Shown piece by piece: positions 1-8,821 of a DNA stretch of 64,000 bases. Location: assembly GCA_963836355.1 (NCBI GenBank), contig CAWIJO010000018.1, positions 310,001-374,000 of the forward strand. The letters run 5' to 3'. Under the pieces are notes generated by a model. The model searched no databases. It saw only the letters and a program-made list of their open reading frames with translations, and was not told the DNA's origin. The translations under genes and the position numbers were made by a program. The DNA comes from Palsa-506 sp963836355. GTDB lineage: Bacteria > Actinomycetota > Actinomycetes > Streptosporangiales > Streptosporangiaceae. Position 1 is the stretch's first letter. The number at the start of each line of letters is the position of its first letter.

Positions 1-5
1 ACGGC

Positions 6-57
6 CCGTCGATGTGAAGTCTGGCCACACCCGACTGGCCCGATGTCACATCGAGCA
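6..57. repeat. Dispersed palindromic element, copy A
   Basis: The right arm (37-57) and left arm (6-26) pair at 15 of 21 positions around the 10-base loop ACACCCGACT. The right arm matches an arm of the element at 33719-33770 at 20 of 21 positions, and the loop is the reverse complement of that loop except for one base, so the two copies lie in opposite orientation. Here the element sits in a 317-base stretch with no convincing gene. The left arm is degenerate. Confidence 0.75.
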
Positions 58-75
58 AGTGGCCGGCGGGACGCC

Positions 76-117
76 GGGGGCGGGCCGCAGGGGGCGGGCC
101 GCAGGGGGCGGGCCGCT
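76..117. repeat. 14-bp tandem repeat, three units
   Basis: Three head-to-tail copies of GGGGGCGGGCCGCA lie just after the palindrome; the last base of the third copy differs. The unit is not a multiple of three and no plausible ORF uses it. From 118 to 317 I see nothing further; short ORFs there have no ribosome binding site or recognisable domain. Confidence 0.8.
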
Positions 118-317
118 ACCGGGCCAGGTGCTGGACTAGCCAGCCGCTGGCGGCGGTGCTGGACGGCTCGAAGCCCTTCACGCAGGCGTCGAAGTGGCCG
201 CCCGGGTCTCACGCCCGGGACAGTCGCCCGGCTTCGGGAGCTCGCTGGTCCAAATCATGTCAGCGAATGAGTTGGCCAGCGCCGTCGAAAATGGCCGGCA
301 GGCATCCTGCCAGCTGG

Positions 318-1088
318 CTAACGACGTACCTGGCGCAGCTGATGCTGATGCCAGGTCCGGAGCCAATCAGCCGTGCAGCGCGGGTCATCGAATGGCTTGC
401 CTGCGGCCAGCTGGTTCAGGTAACGGGCGTCGGCGTCCAGGCGGCGGCGGAACTCCGCGGCGTCCCCGGTGTGCCCGTGGCCGGGAACCAGCCAGCGCAC
501 GCCGGGCACCGCGGCTAGCCGCTGCAGGCCAGCGCGGTAGTCGCCGAGCGGATCGTGCTGGGCGGTGTCCAGCAGGGGGATCTCGATGTCGGAGAGCATG
601 TCGCCCGCGACGAGGACGCCGGTGTCCGGGAGGAACACCGCGGCGTGCCCGGGTGCGTGGCCATTGTGGATGACGACCTGCGCGGCCGGGCCGTGCCAGG
701 GGATGCGGTCCGGGCCCTCGGGCAGCGGCACCAGGCGGCCGAACAGCTCAAGATCATGTCCTGGCGCCGCTTTCCCGGCTTCGCTGATCATCTTGTCGCG
801 TTCGGTCTCGGCGGTCGTGACGGCGTCCGGTGCCGCGTACCGGGGCACGTCACCCAGATCGCGGCTCCACAGCACGTGATCCCAGTGCGGGTGGGTGGCG
901 AAGCCGGCCCGTGGCCGCAGTCCCGCGCCGGCCAGGTCGGCCGCCAGCCCGGCGACTTCGCCAACCGTTACCGCCGGGTCGATCACCAGGCACCCGCCAT
1001 CGCCGGCTGTTACCACCGTGCTGGTGGTCGTGGCATAGGCGGCGGTGGCTACCAGGACGCCCGGCGCGAGTTCCGAGAAGTGCCGCAT
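318..1088 (-). CDS. MBL-fold metallo-hydrolase
   Basis: A 256-residue protein with the metallo-beta-lactamase fold signature. THPHWDH near residue 86 is the family HxHxDH metal site, GHAPGH near 145 gives the next histidine, VAGDMLSD near 160 the bridging aspartate, and PGHGH near 203 the last ligand. This is the arrangement of glyoxalase II-like and other zinc hydrolases acting in the cytoplasm; there is no signal peptide. The natural substrate cannot be read from the sequence. It appears monocistronic and is followed by the repeat-containing left edge of the window. Confidence 0.85.
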   Translation of the reverse strand: MRHFSELAPGVLVATAAYATTTSTVVTAGDGGCLVIDPAVTVGEVAGLAADLAGAGLRPRAGFATHPHWDHVLWSRDLGDVPRYAAPDAVTTAETERDKMISEAGKAAPGHDLELFGRLVPLPEGPDRIPWHGPAAQVVIHNGHAPGHAAVFLPDTGVLVAGDMLSDIEIPLLDTAQHDPLGDYRAGLQRLAAVPGVRWLVPGHGHTGDAAEFRRRLDADARYLNQLAAGKPFDDPRCTADWLRTWHQHQLRQVRR

Positions 1089-1154
1089 CCCACTCTTCTA
1101 CCGCGGCCCCGCCGCGCAGGCCACCGTGTTTCCCTGGCCGTGCCGTCAGTCTGG

Positions 1155-1469
1155 TCAGCCGCCGGCGGGCCGGTCCCGGTGCGCCTCGCGGTGCTTGACC
1201 AGGCCGGCCAGGTCGTCCAGGGTCGCGGCGGTCATCGGCTCGCCGGACTTGCGGCCGTCGCCGTTCCGCCGCCAGCAGACGAAGCCGAAGCCGTCGAACC
1301 CGCCCTGCAGGACGTAGCACGGGTAGGCCTTCATCCACGCGCCGACATTGAGGCCGAACCTCGGGCCGCCCAATCGCCCGACTGCCAGCGAGGGCCCGGA
1401 TATCCACCCGCCGACATCCCCGAACACCAGATCGCGGCCGCTCCGGTCGCCGTCGGGCACAGTTCCCAT
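1155..1469 (-). CDS. Hypothetical protein, divergent from GntR
   Basis: A 104-residue protein rich in glycine and tryptophan with no domain I recognise. It is read away from the small GntR regulator. A TAGAGT -10-like hexamer ends 6 bases before the ATG, so the transcript may be leaderless. The matching -35 position falls inside the palindrome at 1492-1507, so the neighbouring regulator probably controls this gene. Function unknown. Confidence 0.6.
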   Translation of the reverse strand: MGTVPDGDRSGRDLVFGDVGGWISGPSLAVGRLGGPRFGLNVGAWMKAYPCYVLQGGFDGFGFVCWRRNGDGRKSGEPMTAATLDDLAGLVKHREAHRDRPAGG

Positions 1470-1491
1470 GCATTCACTCTATTACAGACGC

Positions 1492-1507
1492 ATGTATACG
1501 TCTACAT
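1492..1507. promoter_or_regulatory. Probable GntR operator
   Basis: ATGTATACGTCTACAT is a 16-base palindrome with 14 of 16 symmetric bases, in the space between divergent genes. Its GTATAC/GTCTAC core resembles the GT-N-TA-N-AC half-sites known for HutC-type GntR regulators. It covers the expected -35 region of the 1155-1469 gene and lies 48 bases before the gntR start, so one bound dimer could control both genes. Confidence 0.6.
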
Positions 1508-1555
1508 ACGGCTCTGCATGCCGACAGACTGATGGAGACGACTTAACGTGATCAT

Positions 1556-1807
1556 GTGGAGATCGACCACGACGGCGAAACGCCCATCTACCTGCAGCTT
1601 TACCGCATCCTGCGCGCCAGGATCGATTCCGGCGAGCTGCGGGTGGGCCGGCCGATCCCGTCTGAGCAGAGCCTGGTGCAGCAGTACGGCATCGCCCGCA
1701 TGACCGCCCGCAAGGCGGTTGGCATGCTCCGCGACGAAGGCCGGGTCAAGTTCGTCGTCGGCCGCGGGACGTTCGTGCAGCCACCGCCGCCACCGCCGGA
1801 GTCCTGA
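1556..1807 (+). CDS. Small GntR-family transcriptional regulator
   Basis: An 83-residue protein that is essentially a lone GntR winged helix. IYLQLYRILRARI, IPSEQSLVQQYGIARMTARKAV and GRGTFVQ are the helix-turn-helix and wing of the HutC/YtrA side of the family. There is no C-terminal effector domain, only a polyproline tail, so it may act without a ligand, like other short actinomycete GntR proteins. It starts at GTG 1556 with GGAGA 1534-1538 well upstream. An ATG two bases earlier is out of frame. Confidence 0.85.
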   Translation: MEIDHDGETPIYLQLYRILRARIDSGELRVGRPIPSEQSLVQQYGIARMTARKAVGMLRDEGRVKFVVGRGTFVQPPPPPPES

Positions 1808-1948
1808 TCCGGCCCTATACGGCCTACCCACCGGCCCCGGGTGCAGGGGTCTGCCCGGCTGGCAGCGGGACCGGGAACCCGGATAGGCAGCGGCTGTGGT
1901 CCGATTCCGGCACGAGTCGCCGGCCGCGCTGCGCCCGCGCGGGGCAGG

Positions 1949-2335
1949 TCACCGGCGGGAGCAGCCAGACGGGGAATGCGCGTCTGCCGCCTGCTGCCAG
2001 CGCAGCTGGGCGGCGAGATCTAATGCGCTGAACCCGTGCACGCAGAACGCGGGCGCGCCGCGCTGATACGCCTGCACGTACACGCTGCTGCGGCGTCGGC
2101 CGTGCCACCCGTGCTCGTCAGTCCAGATCCGCCAGTCAGGAAACGCCCGGGTCAGCGCCTCGACCCCGGCGCTCGTCAGCACGTCGGCGGTCCCGGCCGC
2201 ACAGCGCGGCGGGGATAGCGGATTCCGGCTGCCCGGCGGGCGGCCAGCCGGAGGCGTGCTCCGGCCAGCTGGCGGCCCGCCCCGGGCGACGGGTGGCAGC
2301 TGCCGGGCCGGCGGCTGCATCGGCGGCAGCGGCAT
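1949..2335 (-). CDS. Hypothetical protein or frameshifted tail of the resolvase-like gene
   Basis: A 128-residue ORF with a proline-rich start and a more protein-like second half: GVEALTRAFPDWRIWTDEHGWHGR, here described only by its key residues W68, W72 and W79, followed by an alpha-helical end. Small actinomycete proteins with this tryptophan-rich pattern are common and uncharacterised. It overlaps the end of the 2136-2879 ORF by 200 bases in another frame. Such an overlap is unnatural, so either this is the true tail of that gene after a frameshift, or its real start lies near 2190. Confidence 0.45.
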   Translation of the reverse strand: MPLPPMQPPARQLPPVARGGPPAGRSTPPAGRPPGSRNPLSPPRCAAGTADVLTSAGVEALTRAFPDWRIWTDEHGWHGRRRSSVYVQAYQRGAPAFCVHGFSALDLAAQLRWQQAADAHSPSGCSRR

Positions 2336-2879
2336 GCCGCCGCGGCAGGCGCCGCGGCGATTGCGGCAATGGCGGCAGCTGCGATGACGGTAGCTGCGCG
2401 GCCGGCGGCCAGCTCCGGATCGGCGGCGAGTCAGCGGATGACGGCAGACCCAGCAGCGGTGGACGCTCCGGCGCGGTCGGCGGGCGCATCAGGAAGGCAT
2501 CCGCGGCCGTTGCCGGGCTGACGAACTCGACCGCCACGCCATGGTGGTTACAGCGGAATAAGAAGGCCATCAGGTGCGCGGGGCTCCGGCTGATGACGCC
2601 AGGTCCCGGCATGATCACCACGTCGTGGCGGCCGGCCCCGACAGCCGCGCTCAGCATCGCCAGCGCGGGACCGTACCCGTCCGCGGTCGGCCTGCCGTCA
2701 TCGGCATAGACGACCGGCTCAGGCCAGCCTCGCTCGCGGGCAACCTCGATGATTGCCTCGCGCTGCCTGGCCGGTGGCTGAGCACCTGGGCGCGAGACGA
2801 TCCGGATGTAGGCGGCTGGGCGCATGGGCATTCTCATAGCCAGGTCCCCCCCAGGATTGCGGCGTAACCCTAGTGTCAC
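2136..2879 (-). CDS. Diverged resolvase-type N-terminal domain protein
   Basis: Residues 20-135 follow the layout of the serine recombinase catalytic domain: AAYIRIVSR at the position of the Y-x-R-x-S strand, an RGW plus Y-A-D-D-G segment, GRHDVVIM, ISRSPAHL at the usual R-L-S-R site, and GVAVEFVSP. The usual DRLSR is degraded to GVISR, so catalysis is doubtful. From about residue 140 the chain becomes proline and alanine rich and overlaps the neighbouring ORF, which suggests a frameshift there. No DNA-binding recombinase domain follows. Confidence 0.5.
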   Translation of the reverse strand: MTLGLRRNPGGDLAMRMPMRPAAYIRIVSRPGAQPPARQREAIIEVARERGWPEPVVYADDGRPTADGYGPALAMLSAAVGAGRHDVVIMPGPGVISRSPAHLMAFLFRCNHHGVAVEFVSPATAADAFLMRPPTAPERPPLLGLPSSADSPPIRSWPPAAQLPSSQLPPLPQSPRRLPRRHAAAADAAAGPAAATRRPGRAASWPEHASGWPPAGQPESAIPAALCGRDRRRADERRGRGADPGVS

Positions 2880-2975
2880 ACACCGTCCACCGGCTCGCCC
2901 AATTCTCCGGCTTGCCGGGGCGGCTTGCCGGGACGGCCGTGCCAGATCTGCACTTGGCCGATCCGGCGGATGAAC

Positions 2976-4168
2976 TCAGTCGCCGTCGCTGTCGCCGTCG
3001 GCTGCTGCCAGCTCGCTGAGCACGGACTCGGTGTGCTGTCCGAGCCGCGGCGTGCGGGCTGGCGACTGCTCAAGGCCGGCGCCGCGGACCGGGCCGGTGG
3101 TGGCTAGCGTTGCGCCAAGCCCTCCTCCGCCAGTTCCGCGATCACCGGGGAGCCGCCACCACCTCGCAGGTCGCTCACCACGTCGGTGAAGTGGCGGAAT
3201 GGAGCCCACAGCACGCGTGATCCGCCGAGCACGGCGGACGCCTCGGCCAGGCTGCGCGCCTCGAACCACGGCCGCAGCAGCGCCGACAACACGTGCCGGT
3301 GCAGGTAACGGTCGCCTTCCTGGCCGAAGTCGGCGGCCAGCGCGGCGGCCAGCGCGGCCACCGCGCTGGCCGTGCCGGTTACCTGCAGAAGCGATTCCCA
3401 CTGCGGCGAGGTGAGCGCCACGATCATCACCCGGCCACCGTCGGCCAGCGGCATCTCCGCCCCGAAGGTGCCGTAGACGTAGTTACCGTGCGCCGGGCGA
3501 CTTTGGCCCTGCAGGTGCGCATCGGGCAGGAAGCCGAGTGTCGTCAAGGTGGCTGCCGCGACGTCCTCGAGGGCGACCCGCAGGCAGGCGCCCTCGCCGG
3601 TGGATTCCCGCCGCCGGACGGCAGCGAGCACGGCGAGGGCGGTATGACTGCCGGTGAGCAGATCCCAGGCCGGGAGCGCGTGGTTGAGCGGGCCCTCGCC
3701 GTGCTCTGGTCCGGTCGCGTGCGCCAGCCCGGATGCCGCGTTGACCGTGTAATCGACGGCAGACCCGCCACCTGAGGTGCCGAGTACCTGCACGTAGATG
3801 AGGTCGGGCCGGTGCTGGCGTAGCAGATCCTCGGACAGCCACGGCTGGCCGACCACGTTCGTCAGCAGGATCCCGCCCGCCGGGCCGCCCGCGCACACCA
3901 GCCGCCGCAGCGCGGCCTGGCCGGACGGCCCGGCCAGATCGAGCACCACCGACTCCTTGCCGCGGTTCAGGCCGGCCCAGTAGAGGCTGCGCCCGTCCCG
4001 GCCGAGTGGCCAGCGCGCGATGTCGGCAGCCCCGCCGGCCGGATCGACGCGGATGACGCGGGCGCCTAGCTGGCGCAGGGCCAGGCCAGCCGACGGGACG
4101 GCGATGAAGCTGCCGACCTCGATGACGCGGAGGCCCGCCAGCGGCATTGCCGGGCTAGGCACGGTCAC
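2976..4168 (-). pseudogene. CaiB/BaiF family III CoA-transferase, frameshifted near the 3' end
   Basis: The first 354 codons encode a family III CoA-transferase: GLRVIEVGSF at the start, VIRVDPAGG, NRGKESVVLDL, the LLTNV and DLIYVQVLG strands, and a late EARSLAEASAVL segment. These enzymes move CoA between carboxylic acids. The frame stops at 3104, but another frame carries straight on with GATLATTGPVRG and SPARTPRLGQHTESVL, the expected family C-terminus, ending at 2976. One G is missing from a run of three Gs (CCC at 3120-3122 on the plus strand). Restoring it gives about 397 residues, the usual length. The change could be a real mutation or a homopolymer error. Confidence 0.85.
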
Positions 4169-4423
4169 CGGACCCGGCGTCTCGATGGCGGCTCATCGGT
4201 TCTCCTCGGGCGGACGCCGACCTCGGCACGGGAACCCGGCTGGCCGACCTCGCCGAGGATATCCCGGGCGTCCGGCCGGGTCGCCCGTTACCGGCCGGGC
4301 AGGTACCGTCTGAGGTAGAACACCCGCTGACCGACGCAAGGCGTGGACCTCGCTGCGGCGGGTGATTGCCGCCCGGGACCCCGGCGGTACATCCACCGGC
4401 ACGATGTGCAGCCAAGGAGTCCC

Positions 4424-5626
4424 ATGGTGCGATCCGCGCGAACTGAGCCTGCCATCGACCAGCCGGATGCCAGGGTCGGGCCAGCAACGCCCGCATCCCA
4501 GGCGCTCCCGGCTGCAGCGCCCGCGCCTGCGGCAATCACGGACGCAGCGCCCGTGATCGCGGCGCCCGGGCAGGCCGGCCCGCCGCCTGCTGCTCAGCGC
4601 GGCAGCGAGTACGCCCAGCTGTCCCGGCAGGTCAAGCAGGCTGGGCTGCTAGAGCGCCGGCCCCGTTACTACGCCTGGAAGATCGCGGCCACCGCCACGC
4701 CGCTGGTCGCCGGGTGGGTCATCTTCGTGCTGGTCGGGGATTCGTGGTGGCTGCTGGCCGTGGCAGTGCTCCAGGCCGTGATTTTCACCCAGGTCGGATT
4801 CCTTGGCCACGACGCCGGGCACCGGCAGATCTTCGGCTCCCGGCGCGGCAACTATGTCCTTGGCATCCTGCTCGGCAATCTGGGTATCGGCATGAGCTAC
4901 GGCTGGTGGGTGGACAAGCACAACCGCCATCACGCCCATCCGAACACCGAGGGCGCGGACCCCGACATCATCATCAGCACGCTGGCGTTCACCGACGCCC
5001 AGGCACGCACCTGGGCGCGCGCCGACGGGCGGCTACGGCTGCTGGCCCTGCGCTACCAGGCGTACCTGTTCTTCCCTATGCTGCTGCTCGAAGCGATCAG
5101 CCTGCACGTCGCCAGCATCCGCGCCGTGACGAGCCGGGTCGCGCGGCATGGGCCGGCCGAGGCGGCCCTGCTCGCTGTCCACGTGCTTGGTTACCTGGCC
5201 ATCGTCATGTTGGTGCTGAGTCCCGTTAAGGCTGTGGTCTTTGTCCTTGTGCAGCAGGGCCTGTTCGGCGTGTACCTGGGCAGTTCCTTCGCCCCCAACC
5301 ACAAGGGCATGGCCATCCTTCCCGAGGGCGACCAGACTGACTTCCTGCGCCGCCAGGTCCTCACGTCCCGCAATGTCCGCGGCAGCTGGCTGACGGACTT
5401 CGCGCTCGGCGGCCTGAACTACCAGATCGAGCACCACCTGTTCCCGTCCATGCCGCGGCCGAACCTGCGACGGTCACAGGCGCTGATCGCGGCCTTCTGC
5501 CGACAGCGTGAGGTTTCTTACTGCGAGACCAGCCTGATCGGCTCGTACGCGCAGGCGCTGCGGTATCTCAACGCGGTGGGCCGGGCAGCGGTGCCCGCCG
5601 CGGCGATGACGGCCGCGCGGCGCTGA
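4424..5626 (+). CDS. Membrane fatty acid desaturase
   Basis: A 400-residue di-iron acyl desaturase. The three histidine boxes are HDAGH, HNRHH and QIEHH. The last is the variant seen in acyl-lipid and linoleoyl-CoA (front-end type) desaturases. Four hydrophobic spans lie between the boxes, for example around GWVIFVLVGDSWWLLAVAV. The start at ATG 4424 has AAGGAG at 4414-4419; an upstream ATG at 4343 would add 27 implausible residues. No cytochrome b5 domain is fused, so electrons must come from a separate ferredoxin or reductase. The 3' end overlaps the convergent GAF-ANTAR gene by 59 bases. Confidence 0.9.
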   Translation: MVRSARTEPAIDQPDARVGPATPASQALPAAAPAPAAITDAAPVIAAPGQAGPPPAAQRGSEYAQLSRQVKQAGLLERRPRYYAWKIAATATPLVAGWVIFVLVGDSWWLLAVAVLQAVIFTQVGFLGHDAGHRQIFGSRRGNYVLGILLGNLGIGMSYGWWVDKHNRHHAHPNTEGADPDIIISTLAFTDAQARTWARADGRLRLLALRYQAYLFFPMLLLEAISLHVASIRAVTSRVARHGPAEAALLAVHVLGYLAIVMLVLSPVKAVVFVLVQQGLFGVYLGSSFAPNHKGMAILPEGDQTDFLRRQVLTSRNVRGSWLTDFALGGLNYQIEHHLFPSMPRPNLRRSQALIAAFCRQREVSYCETSLIGSYAQALRYLNAVGRAAVPAAAMTAARR

Positions 5627-6341
5627 GATCCGACAGCTGTTCCGAGCCGTCGACGAATTCCCTGGCTAGCTCGGACAGGCGGCGGTTGCGAGACCTGGCG
5701 TAGTTCCGCAGCAGCTCGAATGCCTGGTCCATGTCCAGGTGCAGCCGCTCGGCGAGCTTGCCCTTGGCCTGCTCGATCGTGACCCGGCTGTTCAAGGCGG
5801 CCTGCAGCTGCTCGTTGAGCGTCTCGCTGCGGCGCAGGCTGCGCTCGTTCAGCAGGCTGATCGTGGCTACGTCGGCGAGTGCCTGGCCGACCCGGGTCTC
5901 TTCTTCGCCGAACGGCCCCGCAGACGCGCGGAAGAGGTTCAGCCCGCCGATGATCTGCGTGCGCAGCCGCATCGGCAGTGCCAGCACGGCGGCGAAGCCT
6001 GCTTGTTGCGCGGCCGGCCCGAACCGCGGCCAGCGCCCAGCGGCAGTGCTGAGGTCGGTCACCGACACCGGCTCGCCGCTGCGGAAGCAGTCCAGGCACG
6101 GGCCCTGGTCATGCTGGAGCTGGAAGAGCTCAAGCAGCCTGGCCTGCTCGCTGGAGGCCGCTACCACTTGCAGATCGCCTCGCGGGTCGGCCAGCAGCAG
6201 GCCTGCCGCCGACGCGCCGAGCAGGTTCACACTGCGATCGGTGAGCACGTGCATGAACTCGATGACATCGAAGCCGACGACCATGGTGTCAGCCAGTTCG
6301 ACAAATGTCTTCGACAGCAGTTGCCCATCCATCCCGCTCAC
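5568..6341 (-). CDS. GAF-ANTAR regulatory protein
   Basis: A 257-residue two-domain protein. Residues 20-160 form a GAF sensor domain, with CLDCFRSGEPVSVTDL and GFAAVLALPMRLRTQIIGGL as typical strands. Residues 170-225 form an ANTAR RNA-binding domain, with ALNSRVTIEQAKGKLAER and a helical AFELLRNYARSRNRRLSE. ANTAR proteins bind paired hairpins in transcripts to prevent termination. The C-terminal 30 residues are low-complexity. It lies 67 bases downstream of a second GAF-ANTAR gene in the same direction and may be co-transcribed. Its ligand is unknown. Confidence 0.9.
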   Translation of the reverse strand: MSGMDGQLLSKTFVELADTMVVGFDVIEFMHVLTDRSVNLLGASAAGLLLADPRGDLQVVAASSEQARLLELFQLQHDQGPCLDCFRSGEPVSVTDLSTAAGRWPRFGPAAQQAGFAAVLALPMRLRTQIIGGLNLFRASAGPFGEEETRVGQALADVATISLLNERSLRRSETLNEQLQAALNSRVTIEQAKGKLAERLHLDMDQAFELLRNYARSRNRRLSELAREFVDGSEQLSDLSAARPSSPRRAPLPGPPR

Positions 6342-6408
6342 CTTTTCACGAAAACGCGGCCTAGTAATAAAGGGTACGCAATCACGCCGCCACGGTCAGC
6401 CGGCTTCC

Positions 6409-7269
6409 TCACCGGCCACCGCCTCGGTCAGGATCCCGGTCGCCGGCTTCGGCCGTGCCGCTTCCGATACCGGGCTCATCGTCGCTCTCCAGGCGCAGAC
6501 TGCGCGTCACGATGTCGTGCGCGACATCGGCGAGTTGCCGATCACTGGCGTAGGCGTGCGCCCGCAGCCGGACGAACGCATCAGCGACGCCTGTCCCCAG
6601 CTGCTCCGTGAGCATTCCGGTGGCCTGGTCTATCTCGGCCCGGCGCCGCGAGATCACCATCGGCTGCCCGCCCGGTCCGCCACGGGTGCCGTGAGCCGCC
6701 TGGCTTTCCGGACCACCCGGGCCAGCCGCGTGCTGATCCGAGTTTACCGGGCCGTCGGCCTGGTGGCCATCGAGGAGGAGCAGCGTGGCGGCGTCAGCGA
6801 ACAGCAGCGCGTCACCAAGCGCGGACATGCTCAGCGGGCTCGGCAGCTCCCGGTAGAGCTCAAGCACCCCGACCCGGATCGCGCCGATCTGGAGCGGGAA
6901 GGCAAAGACAGCCGCCGCGCCTGCCGCGCGCGCAGCAGGCGCGAAGGCGGGCCAGCGGCTCATCATGTCGTCATGCGCAAGGTCTGACGCCAGTACCGGC
7001 CCGCCAGAGGCGGATACGTCGGCGCGCGGTCCTTCGCCGACGGTCAGCTCGATGTCAGTCAGCCGCTCGATGACCTCGTCGGTAACGCACATGACATGGA
7101 CCGACCCCGGCGGGGCGACGACCAGCAGTCCGGCGCCGTTGACCGGAATAGTGGCGACCGCTGCGGTGCAGACATCCTGAACCGACACGTGCGCATGGCG
7201 GCCAGCGGCGCGAAGTGCCACCAGATCCCAGATGGCGATCATCCGGCTGGCGACACTGTCAGCTACCAC
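6409..7269 (-). CDS. GAF-ANTAR regulatory protein
   Basis: A 286-residue paralogue of the next gene downstream. The GAF domain spans about residues 15-165, with VGEGPRADVSASGGPVLASDL and AAVFAFPLQIGAIRVGVLEL. The interdomain stretch, residues 170-200, is glycine-rich. The ANTAR domain covers about 205-262, with RRRAEIDQATGMLTEQLG and AHAYASDRQLADVAHDIV. The acidic tail after 262 is disordered. The gene begins just beyond the strong terminator of the cold-shock gene, so it must have its own promoter between 7270 and 7309. Confidence 0.88.
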   Translation of the reverse strand: MVADSVASRMIAIWDLVALRAAGRHAHVSVQDVCTAAVATIPVNGAGLLVVAPPGSVHVMCVTDEVIERLTDIELTVGEGPRADVSASGGPVLASDLAHDDMMSRWPAFAPAARAAGAAAVFAFPLQIGAIRVGVLELYRELPSPLSMSALGDALLFADAATLLLLDGHQADGPVNSDQHAAGPGGPESQAAHGTRGGPGGQPMVISRRRAEIDQATGMLTEQLGTGVADAFVRLRAHAYASDRQLADVAHDIVTRSLRLESDDEPGIGSGTAEAGDRDPDRGGGR

Positions 7270-7309
7270 GTCTGCTCCGGAAGCTGGCTGAGCCCACCTC
7301 GCCGCGCGG

Positions 7310-7340
7310 GCGGGGGCCGCCTAAGATCAGCGGCCCCCGC
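7310..7340 (-). terminator. Strong hairpin terminator after the cold-shock gene
   Basis: GCGGGGGCCGC (7310-7320) and GCGGCCCCCGC (7330-7340) form a perfect 11-bp stem with a nine-base loop, starting 21 bases after the csp stop codon. It has no T-tract, as is common in actinomycetes. It separates csp from the GAF-ANTAR genes that follow on the same strand. Confidence 0.75.
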
Positions 7341-7361
7341 CGGGCTGGCGTTGCGGCCTGG

Positions 7362-7565
7362 TTAGAGCGGACGGACCTGCTCGGCCTGCGGGCCCTTGGG
7401 GCCCTGGCCGGCGGTGAAGTCAACCCGCTGGTTCTCCTGCAGGCTGCGGAAACCATCAGCCTGAATCGCGGAGTGGTGAACGAAGACGTCCGCAGTTCCG
7501 TCGTCGGGGGCGATGAAACCATAGCCCTTGTCAGCGTTGAACCACTTCACGGTACCCTGAGCCAT
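7362..7565 (-). CDS. Cold-shock protein, CspA family
   Basis: A 67-residue single OB-fold protein of canonical length. It holds RNP1 as KGYGFIAP and RNP2 as VFVHHSAI, preceded by MAQGTVKWFNADKGYG. These surfaces bind single-stranded RNA and melt structures in messages. GGAGA lies just before the ATG (around 7570-7574). The next gene upstream starts more than 220 bases away, leaving room for a long 5' leader of the kind seen in csp genes. A strong terminator follows, so it is probably transcribed alone. Confidence 0.97.
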   Translation of the reverse strand: MAQGTVKWFNADKGYGFIAPDDGTADVFVHHSAIQADGFRSLQENQRVDFTAGQGPKGPQAEQVRPL

Positions 7566-7789
7566 CTACTTCTCCTACAGAAACGATCCTCGGGATCCAC
7601 GGACGTGTCTCCCGGGTTGCTGCGACCGCCTGCCTTCGAAGGCTGGGCCCTGAAGTATCCAAACGCCCGCTGTCAGAATTCCGCAGGCGCTGTTACACGA
7701 ACACGAACTTCGACTACAACCAGGACCCATTTAACACCATCACGCAACCGCGCGACCTGCATCGCGCCGGATTCACCCGGCCGGCTCAC

Positions 7790-8107
7790 TTAAAGCGGCT
7801 CGCTGACCCAGCGCCAGCCATGCAGCTCGTCGCAGGCCGGCCGCACTACGAATGCCTCGGCCGCGTCGGCCAGCTGGGTGACAACGCGGATCAGCTGCCG
7901 GTGGAAATCATCCGGCGTGGGCGCGGTTGCGTGCGCGTCCGGCGCGACCAGCGTCACCGGGGCGGCCACGCCCCAGCCGCCGCCTGCCAGCCGCGCGGTA
8001 ACGTGCCCGTCGTAATCCCGGCCGACCGCGACAATGGCATCGGCCCGGACGATATCGCTCCCGTCATCCTTGCTCACCCAGACGTGCGGCGCATCCATCG
8101 GCGTCAT
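7790..8107 (-). CDS. Hypothetical small protein
   Basis: About 105 residues, with no family I recognise. The first half alternates strands (VWVSKDDGSDIVRADAIVAV) and the second half looks helical (FHRQLIRVVTQLADAAEAF), consistent with a small alpha/beta fold. Possible ATG starts are 8146, 8107 and 8098. GGGAG at 8108-8112 is badly spaced for 8107 and better for 8098, so the true start may be the MDAPHV methionine. It stands alone between csp and soxR. Confidence 0.6.
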   Translation of the reverse strand: MTPMDAPHVWVSKDDGSDIVRADAIVAVGRDYDGHVTARLAGGGWGVAAPVTLVAPDAHATAPTPDDFHRQLIRVVTQLADAAEAFVVRPACDELHGWRWVSEPL

Positions 8108-8221
8108 CTCCCGGTTCCGGCACGGCGGCACTGCGGCGTCCCCCACAGTGGCACAGTGCGGCTGCTAGCGCTGCGCGGGGGCGCGGGGCGGTAGCCGGGC
8201 TGACAGCTAGCGGTGCGGGGG

Positions 8222-8710
8222 CTAGCGGCGCGGCTCCGCGCCGCGCGGCGCCGTCTCGGGACGGCGCAACCGCCACGGCAGGTACGACGCGCCAGGGCCG
8301 GCGCTGGCGGCCACGTCGGCCGGATTAGACAGCGCGCAGCGGCGCAGTGACAGGCAGCCGCAGCCGATACAGGAGTCCAGGCCGTCGCGCAGCGCGGTCA
8401 GCGCGACTATCTGGTCATCTAGGCGCTTGCGCCAGCCTCTGGATAGCCGTGCCCAGTCGGCCCGGGTCGGCGTGCGGGTCTCCGGCAGGCTGGCCAGCGC
8501 GGCGGCGATCTCCTCCAGGGACAGCCCGATGTTGCGCGCGGCCCGGATGAACGCCAGCCGGCGCAGCACGCTGCGCTGGTAGCGGCGCTGGCCGCCGGAC
8601 GTCCTGGTGGCCGACAGCAGGCCCTGGGCCTCGTAGAAGCGCAGCGCCGATGGCGCGAATCCGCTCCGGGCCGCGACGTCGCTCACCGTCAGCGCGTCCG
8701 TCGATTTCAT
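8222..8710 (-). CDS. soxR: Redox-sensitive MerR-family regulator SoxR
   Basis: A 162-residue MerR protein. Residues 8-75 are the winged helix: LTVSDVAARSGFAPSALRFY, then GGQRRYQRSVLRRLAFI. A dimerisation helix follows. Near residue 120, CIGCGCLSLRRC gives the C-x2-C-x-C-x5-C cluster that holds the [2Fe-2S] centre in SoxR, so the redox sensor is intact. In streptomycetes SoxR answers redox-cycling compounds and activates small sets of oxidoreductase and transporter genes. It is read away from an SDR gene, with a SoxR box between them. The C-terminal tail is arginine-rich. Confidence 0.93.
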   Translation of the reverse strand: MKSTDALTVSDVAARSGFAPSALRFYEAQGLLSATRTSGGQRRYQRSVLRRLAFIRAARNIGLSLEEIAAALASLPETRTPTRADWARLSRGWRKRLDDQIVALTALRDGLDSCIGCGCLSLRRCALSNPADVAASAGPGASYLPWRLRRPETAPRGAEPRR

Positions 8711-8821
8711 CGCCTGCTCCGTTCTGCCGCGGGCGCCGGCCGCCCGGGCGCCGCGGGCCGGCGGGCGGTGCCGCCGGGTAGGCCGAGCGGGGCCGCGGGG
8801 CCGCGGAGTTAGCCTGACTCC

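Noticed and set aside
555..1532. Plus-strand ORF of 325 codons
   Set aside because: Shadow of the MBL-fold hydrolase and the small hypothetical gene; no motif of its own.
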